Below, in pieces: positions 6,322 to 11,416 of a DNA stretch of 11,416 bases; position 1 is the first letter of the stretch; every line of letters begins with the position of its first letter. Under the pieces are notes generated by a model. That model had not been told where the DNA came from, did not search any database, and worked only from the letters and a program-made list of their open reading frames with translations. Source of the stretch: JANSYP01 sp039184415 (GTDB taxonomy: Bacteria > Pseudomonadota > Alphaproteobacteria > Rhodobacterales > Rhodobacteraceae); contig JBCDBB010000124.1 of NCBI GenBank assembly GCA_039184415.1, positions 1 to 11,416 of the forward strand, read 5' to 3'. A program made the translations under genes and the position numbers.

Positions 6322-9300
6322 TCATTCCGCCGCGACCTGCACGCCTTCGAGCGTGTCTTCGAGTTCGTCGGCGGCGTTTTGGAGCGCTTCGAGCGTGGCT
6401 GCATCGGGCGCCCAGTAGTCGCGGTCGGAAGCTTCCAGCAGACGGTTTGCCATGCGGGCGGAGGCTTGCGGGTTCATTTCGGCCAGACGGTTGCGCATCT
6501 CTTCGTCGAGCACGAAGGTCTCGCTCAGACGCTGGTAGACCCAGGGCTCCACCTGACCCGTGGTGGCGGACCAGCCCAGCGTGTTGGTCACCTGCGCCTC
6601 GATCTGGCGGACGCCTTCGTGGCCGTGCTTGAGCATGCTTTCGAACCATTTCGGGTTCAGGCTGCGGGACCGGGTCTCCAGCGCTACCTGATCCTGCAGG
6701 GTCCGGACCTTGGCGCTGCCCCGGGTCTGGTCGCCGATATAGACCGCCGCTTCCTCGCCGCGGGCGCGTTTCACGGCGCGGGTGATGCCGCCCAGCGTGT
6801 CGAAATAATGGTCCACCGTGGTAACGCCGAGTTCGACCGATTCCAGGTTCTGATAGGCAACCTCGACGTCCTTGAGCGTCTCGGTCAGCAGCGTCTTGCT
6901 GGCCCGGCTCTTGCCGTTCAGCCCGTAGGCAAAGCTCTTGCGGCTCTGATAGGCGTCGGCGAGTTCGTCCTCATCGTCCCAGGCGCCGCTGTCCACCAGC
7001 ACATTGACGTTGGAGCCATAGGCGCCCTCGGCATTGGAAAAGACCCGCAGGCTGGCCTCCTCCATGTCGCAGCCCATCTTCTCGGCATAGGCGAGGCTGT
7101 GGGCGCGGACATAGTTCCGGTCCAACGGCTCGTCGGCCGTTGCGGCCTTGTAGGCGGCCTCGGCCAGCATCTTGGTCTGCAACGGCAGCAGATCGCGGAA
7201 GATCCCGGACAGCGTCATGACCACGTCGATGCGCGGGCGGCCAAGCTCGGACAGCGGGACCAGGTCGGCGCCCGAAAGTCGCCCATAGTTGTCGAAGCGC
7301 GGGGTGGCCCCCATCAGCGCCAGCGCCTGGGCGATCGGCCCGCCGTCGGATTTGATATTGTCGGAGCCCCAGAGCACCAGCGCCACCGAGCGCGGCAGCG
7401 TCGCATGGGTTTCCAGCAGCAGGTCGGCCTGTTTCGCACCGTCGCTCATCGCGAAGGCCGTGGGCATCCGGAACGGATCGAAGGCGTGGATATTGCGCCC
7501 GGCGGGCAGAACCTCGGGCGAGCGGATCAGATCGCCGCCCGGCACCGGGGCGATATAGCGACCCGAAAGCGCGCGCATCAGGCCTGTCAGTTCGGCGTCG
7601 CCGCGCAGATGCCCCGAGACTTCGGCGCGGACCGTGTCGTCGGTCTCGGCCATGACCGAGAGATGTTCCGCGATCTCCGCCTCGCCCGGCGCACGCCCGA
7701 CGACATGGAGCCCGTCGGGGATCAGCGCATCCTCGGTCTCCAGCAGCTTCAGCCAGAGCGCATCGGGGTCGCTGCCATCCATATCCACGGCTTCGGCCTG
7801 GTCGGCGATCAGGCTCGCCAGTTCTTCGCGGAGCCCGTCGGCCGGATCCATCGCCCGCCACCGGGTGACGCTGTCCTTGAGTTCCGACAGCCCCTTGTAG
7901 AGCCCCGAGGCCGCCAGCGGCGGGGTCACATGGGTGACGGTAACCGCATTGGCGCGACGCTTGGCCAGGCTCGCCTCGGACGGGTTGTTGGAGGCGTAGA
8001 GATAGACATTCGGCATCTCGCCGATCAGCCGGTCGGGCCAGTCTCGCGCGCCCAGCCCGGCCTGCTTGCCCGGCATGAACTCCAGCGCGCCATGCATCCC
8101 GAAATGCAGCAGCACGTTAGCCTCGAAGCTGTTGCGCAGCCACAGATAGAACTGGGTGAAGGCGTGGGTGGGCGCGAAGCCCTTTTCGAACAGAAGCCGC
8201 ATCGGATCGCCCTCGAACCCGAAGGCGGGCTGCACACCGACAAAGACCTTGCCGAAATGCGCGCCGAGCACGAAGACACTGCGGCCGTCCGATTGCTGCT
8301 TGCCTGGCGCCGGGCCCCAGACCTGTTCGATCGCGTGCAGCGGCGGCGTGTTTCGGACGATCGTGTCGGCATCGATCCGGGCGGCGACGTTTGCCTCTTG
8401 CCCGTAATCCGCGGCATTCCCGTGCAGAACCGCGTCCCGGAGCGCGTCGACGCTCTCGGGCGGCTCCACATCGTAGCCTTCGTCCTTCATACGGTGCAAA
8501 GTATTGAAAAGGCTCTCGAACACGCTCAGATAGGCCGCCGTTCCCACCGCCCCGGCATTGGGCGGGAAGCCAAAGAGCACGACGCCCACGCGCTTCTCGG
8601 CGTTTTTGAGACGGCGCAGTTTGGCCAGGCGAAGGGCTTTCTCGGCCAGAACCTCGATCCGCTCCAGACACGGCGCCATGGCCTTGCAATCGGAGACCCC
8701 GCTGCAATCCATCGAGCAGCCATGGCAGCCTTCGGCACCGTGGCGGCCGCCAAAGACCGTGGGATTCGTGGCGCCGTCGATCTCGGGTAGCGCCACGAGC
8801 ATGGTGGTCTCGACCGGGCCGAGCCCTCCGGCACTGTCGCCCCACTGCCCGAGCGTCTGAAACTCGATCGAGTGGGCCGCGATGTAGGGCACATCGAGAT
8901 CGCTGAGCGACGTGACTGCCGCCGCGCTGTCATTATAGGCCGGCCCGCCGACGAGGCTGAACCCGGTCAGGGAGACCATCGTATCGATCACGACATAGCC
9001 GTCGCGCTTGAAGTAGCGCTCGATCGCAGGGCGCGCGTCCAGCCCGCCGGCAAAGGCCGGAATCACTCGCAGCCCGCGCGCCTCGAACGCCCGGATGACG
9101 CCGTCATAATGGGCCGTGTCCGAGGCAAGGATGTAGCTGCGCAGCATCACCAGCCCGACCGTCGCGACCGGCTTGTCGGGCGCCGGCAGGTTCGAGCTCT
9201 CGGTCGTAATGCCGTTCCCCGGCAGATCCGGGTGGTAGAGACCGACCTCGGGATAGACGACAGGCGCCTCGGCCTGGACCTTCGTCCACTTGCGGTTCGG

Positions 9301-9885
9301 CGCATAGCGGCTGACGAGAAAGCGGATCAGTTGCTCGACATTGTCGTCCGAGCCGCCGAGCCAGTACTGCATGGTCAGGAAGTAGGCCCGCAGATCCTGG
9401 GCCTTGCCCGGAATGAATTTCAGGATCTGCGGCAGGCGGCGCAGCATCTTCATCGAAGCTTCCGCCGAAGAGGAGCTCTTGGTCTTGGGCTTGAGCTTTT
9501 TCAGGATCGCCATGGCGCCCGATGCGGGCTGCGACATGTCCAGATCGCCCATCCGTGTCAGGTTGACGAGCTGGGTGTCGGCGATGACGCCAAGCATCGC
9601 GTCGCACTGATCACGGCGTTCGCGCAGGACAGGCAGGATCGCCTGCACCTGGTCCTCGAGAAAGATCAGGTTGCTGAGAATGATGTCCCCGGTGCGCACC
9701 GCGGCCTTTGCCTCGATCAGCGCGTCGGGATTCTCGGCCCATTCGGCGGCTGCATGAACCGAGAAATGCAGACCCGGGAAATCCTCGGCCAGCCGTTCGG
9801 AGACCCGCGCCACGGGTCCGGCGGCATGGGCGTCCAGCGTGACGATCACCACGCGGTAGCCGGGGAAGTCGGTGCTATCGCGCAT
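6322..9885 (-). CDS. bchH: BchH, magnesium chelatase large (porphyrin-binding) subunit
   Basis: BchH binds protoporphyrin IX and, with the AAA+ motor subunits BchI and BchD (not in this window), inserts Mg2+ at the first committed step of bacteriochlorophyll synthesis. The product has 1187 residues, the normal size for the CobN/Mg-chelatase family. The N-terminal domain begins VVIVTLDAHAAGP, as in Rhodobacter. A cysteine cluster C387-x2-C390-x3-C394-x5-C400-x5-C406 precedes the central domain, and the conserved HFGMHGALEFMPGK is at 594-607. The start at 9885 has GAAGG 6 nt upstream and overlaps the bchB stop by 11 nt. The alternative ATG at 9903 has no ribosome binding site and would enlarge the overlap. 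There is no frameshift or internal stop. Substrate binding also presents porphyrin to BchM, encoded two genes downstream. Confidence 0.99.
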   Translation of the reverse strand: MRDSTDFPGYRVVIVTLDAHAAGPVARVSERLAEDFPGLHFSVHAAAEWAENPDALIEAKAAVRTGDIILSNLIFLEDQVQAILPVLRERRDQCDAMLGVIADTQLVNLTRMGDLDMSQPASGAMAILKKLKPKTKSSSSAEASMKMLRRLPQILKFIPGKAQDLRAYFLTMQYWLGGSDDNVEQLIRFLVSRYAPNRKWTKVQAEAPVVYPEVGLYHPDLPGNGITTESSNLPAPDKPVATVGLVMLRSYILASDTAHYDGVIRAFEARGLRVIPAFAGGLDARPAIERYFKRDGYVVIDTMVSLTGFSLVGGPAYNDSAAAVTSLSDLDVPYIAAHSIEFQTLGQWGDSAGGLGPVETTMLVALPEIDGATNPTVFGGRHGAEGCHGCSMDCSGVSDCKAMAPCLERIEVLAEKALRLAKLRRLKNAEKRVGVVLFGFPPNAGAVGTAAYLSVFESLFNTLHRMKDEGYDVEPPESVDALRDAVLHGNAADYGQEANVAARIDADTIVRNTPPLHAIEQVWGPAPGKQQSDGRSVFVLGAHFGKVFVGVQPAFGFEGDPMRLLFEKGFAPTHAFTQFYLWLRNSFEANVLLHFGMHGALEFMPGKQAGLGARDWPDRLIGEMPNVYLYASNNPSEASLAKRRANAVTVTHVTPPLAASGLYKGLSELKDSVTRWRAMDPADGLREELASLIADQAEAVDMDGSDPDALWLKLLETEDALIPDGLHVVGRAPGEAEIAEHLSVMAETDDTVRAEVSGHLRGDAELTGLMRALSGRYIAPVPGGDLIRSPEVLPAGRNIHAFDPFRMPTAFAMSDGAKQADLLLETHATLPRSVALVLWGSDNIKSDGGPIAQALALMGATPRFDNYGRLSGADLVPLSELGRPRIDVVMTLSGIFRDLLPLQTKMLAEAAYKAATADEPLDRNYVRAHSLAYAEKMGCDMEEASLRVFSNAEGAYGSNVNVLVDSGAWDDEDELADAYQSRKSFAYGLNGKSRASKTLLTETLKDVEVAYQNLESVELGVTTVDHYFDTLGGITRAVKRARGEEAAVYIGDQTRGSAKVRTLQDQVALETRSRSLNPKWFESMLKHGHEGVRQIEAQVTNTLGWSATTGQVEPWVYQRLSETFVLDEEMRNRLAEMNPQASARMANRLLEASDRDYWAPDAATLEALQNAADELEDTLEGVQVAAE

Positions 9886-11416
9886 AGTGGGCCTTCGCCT
9901 CATAGAGGGTGTCGACGCTGATTTCGGCAACGCCGCGCTCGGCGGCGAATTTCTCGGTGTTGCGACGGGCCTTGCCGCGCACGAAGAAGGGGATCTTCTT
10001 CAGTTCCTTCTCGGCGCAGGGTAGCCACTGGATGCTGCCGTCGGGCTGTACGACCGGCTTTGTGGGTGCGGCTTCATCGGGGGCACCGGCCTCGGAGGGG
10101 GTCGCCCCTGTACCGGGCGCGCCCAGCATTTGGCCCTCATCGGCCGGGACCGGCTGCGCGGCCGGCGCCACCGGTTTCGGCGCATGGCCGCCATGGTGGC
10201 TGGGACCGGCCGCATCGTGAAACTCGAAATCCTCGCGGAACATCGCCAAGAGGTGCTCTTCGAGCCCCATGACCAGCGGATGGACCAGCGTGTCAAAGAT
10301 GACGTTGGCCCCCTCGAACCCGACCTGCGGGCTGTAGCGGGCCGGGAAATCCTGGACATGGACAGGCGCGGAGATCACCGCGCAGGGAATGCCAAGGCGC
10401 TTGCCGATATGGCGCTCCATCTGGGTGCCGAGGATCATCTCGGGCGCCAGGGCCTCGATGGCCTGCTCGACCTCCAGATAGTCATCGGTGATCAGCGCCT
10501 CGACGCCGTACTCGGTGGCGAGCTTGCGCAGCGGCCGGGCGAATTCGCGGTTGTAGCAGCCCATGCCGACAACCTCGAAGCCCATCTCATCGCGCGCGAT
10601 ACGGGCCTGCGCGGCGACATGGGTGGCGTCGCCGAAGAGGAAGACCCGCTTGCCGGTCAGGTAGGTGCTGTCGACCGATGCCGACCACCAGGGCAGGCGC
10701 AGGCGGCTTTCGTCCGGCTGGCCGGTCAGGCCGGTGATCTGCTGCACTTCGGCGATGAAGTCCCGGGTCGCCCCGACCCCGATCGGCACGGTCTTGGTGT
10801 AGGGTTGGCCGAGGGTGCGCTCCATGTGACGCGCCGCGGTCTCCGCCGTTTCGGGGTAGAGCAGCACGTTGAAATGGGCCGCCCCGAGCCGGGTCAGGTC
10901 CACCGGGCTGGCACCCATGGGCGCCACGACATTGACCTCGACGCCGATCTCCGACAGCAGGCCCGTCAGTTCCTCGACATCGTCGCGATGGCGAAAGCCG
11001 AGCCCCGTGGGCCCGAGGATGTTGCAACTGACACGCTCCGTCCGGTCCGTCGGCCGGGCAAGGTGACGGACAAGCTGAAAAAACGTCTCGTCGGCCCCGA
11101 AGTTCTCCTTGCGCGAATAGCTCGGCAGCTCCAGCGGGATGACGGGCACCGGGAGACCCATGGTCTCGGCCAATCCGCCCGGATCGTCCTGGATCAGTTC
11201 GGCGGTGCAGGACGCGCCCACGATCAGCGCCTGAGGCTGGTAGCGTTCGTAGGCGTCACGGGCGGCAGTCTTGAACAGGTCCGCGGTGTCGCTGCCCAGA
11301 TCGCGGGCCTGGAACGTGGTGAAGGTCACCGGCGGGCGGTGATTGCGCCGCTCGATCATCGTGAAGAGCAGATCGGCATAGGTGTCGCCCTGGGGTGCAT
11401 GAAGCACATAGTGCAA
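9875..11416 (-). CDS. bchB: BchB, catalytic subunit B of dark-operative protochlorophyllide reductase (5' end cut off)
   Basis: BchB pairs with BchN in the nitrogenase MoFe-like component that reduces ring D of protochlorophyllide in the dark, using electrons from BchL. The window holds the last 513 residues; by comparison with R. capsulatus BchB from memory, about 25 N-terminal residues lie beyond the right edge. The first codon visible is a TTG (Leu) inside the gene, not the start. Aspartate 11 of the fragment (in APQGDTY) matches Asp36, the unusual non-cysteine ligand of the NB [4Fe-4S] cluster. Aspartate 249 (in SASVDS) matches Asp274, the proposed proton donor. An Ala/Pro-rich linker spans about 402-462, followed by the small C-terminal protochlorophyllide reductase domain (about 466-513, ending YEAKAHYAR). 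The stop overlaps bchH by 11 nt. bchN would be expected just upstream. Confidence 0.99.
   Translation of the reverse strand: MHYVLHAPQGDTYADLLFTMIERRNHRPPVTFTTFQARDLGSDTADLFKTAARDAYERYQPQALIVGASCTAELIQDDPGGLAETMGLPVPVIPLELPSYSRKENFGADETFFQLVRHLARPTDRTERVSCNILGPTGLGFRHRDDVEELTGLLSEIGVEVNVVAPMGASPVDLTRLGAAHFNVLLYPETAETAARHMERTLGQPYTKTVPIGVGATRDFIAEVQQITGLTGQPDESRLRLPWWSASVDSTYLTGKRVFLFGDATHVAAQARIARDEMGFEVVGMGCYNREFARPLRKLATEYGVEALITDDYLEVEQAIEALAPEMILGTQMERHIGKRLGIPCAVISAPVHVQDFPARYSPQVGFEGANVIFDTLVHPLVMGLEEHLLAMFREDFEFHDAAGPSHHGGHAPKPVAPAAQPVPADEGQMLGAPGTGATPSEAGAPDEAAPTKPVVQPDGSIQWLPCAEKELKKIPFFVRGKARRNTEKFAAERGVAEISVDTLYEAKAHYAR
9892..9896 (-). promoter_or_regulatory. Ribosome binding site that decides the bchH start
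   Basis: GAAGG on the minus strand lies 6 nt before ATG 9885, inside the end of bchB. The upstream in-frame ATG at 9903 is preceded by GCGTCGACACCCTCT, which has no Shine-Dalgarno match, so 9885 is the better start. Confidence 0.6.

Noticed and set aside
6379..8790. An 803-codon open frame on the plus strand, antisense to bchH
   Set aside because: High-GC coding DNA with biased third positions often leaves long open antisense frames. The translation is rich in Arg, His, Gly and Gln, has no recognisable domain, and lies wholly over a clearly functional bchH.
9886..9930. Longer N-terminus for BchH starting at TTG 9930 or ATG 9903
   Set aside because: Neither has a convincing ribosome binding site, the extra residues (PKSASTPSMRRRPT) are just bchB read in another frame, and ATG 9885 has GAAGG at 6 nt.

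Overview
This window is a piece of a photosynthesis gene cluster from an anoxygenic phototrophic alphaproteobacterium, most likely Rhodobacteraceae (Rhodobacter or Roseobacter-type). The evidence is high GC, protein sequences close to the Rhodobacter proteins as I remember them, and the characteristic gene order bchB-bchH-bchL-bchM-lhaA-puhA-puhB-puhC-bciE-acsF. The genus cannot be fixed from this sequence alone.

All ten genes lie on the minus strand, so transcription runs from the right end of the window to the left. From right to left they are: bchB (5' end cut by the window edge), bchH, bchL, bchM, lhaA, puhA, puhB, puhC, a small gene I identify as bciE, and acsF (3' end cut by the left edge). 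Packing is very tight. Four junctions overlap (bchB/bchH 11 nt, bchL/bchM 1 nt as TGATG, bchM/lhaA and bciE/acsF 4 nt as ATGA). The remaining gaps are 12 to 60 nt. There is no gene-free stretch above 300 bases, and I see no tRNA, rRNA, CRISPR, insertion sequence or convincing factor-independent terminator.

The genes cover three linked jobs. BchH (Mg-chelatase large subunit), BchM (Mg-protoporphyrin methyltransferase), AcsF with BciE (oxygen-dependent ring E cyclase), and BchB with BchL (dark-operative protochlorophyllide reductase) are successive steps of bacteriochlorophyll a synthesis. LhaA, PuhB and PuhC are membrane proteins that assemble the reaction centre and LH1 antenna. PuhA is the H subunit of the reaction centre itself. 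Pigment supply and the complexes that receive it are thus encoded on one transcriptional unit.

The system is well known rather than novel. Details worth a second look are: two mutually exclusive hairpins in the only 60-nt gap (puhC to bciE); a 9-codon mini-ORF between bchH and bchL whose stop overlaps the bchL start; a Lys at the place of the reaction-centre proton-entry His of PuhA; a longer BchL N-terminus; a cysteine cluster in BchH; and the poorly understood small cyclase subunit BciE.
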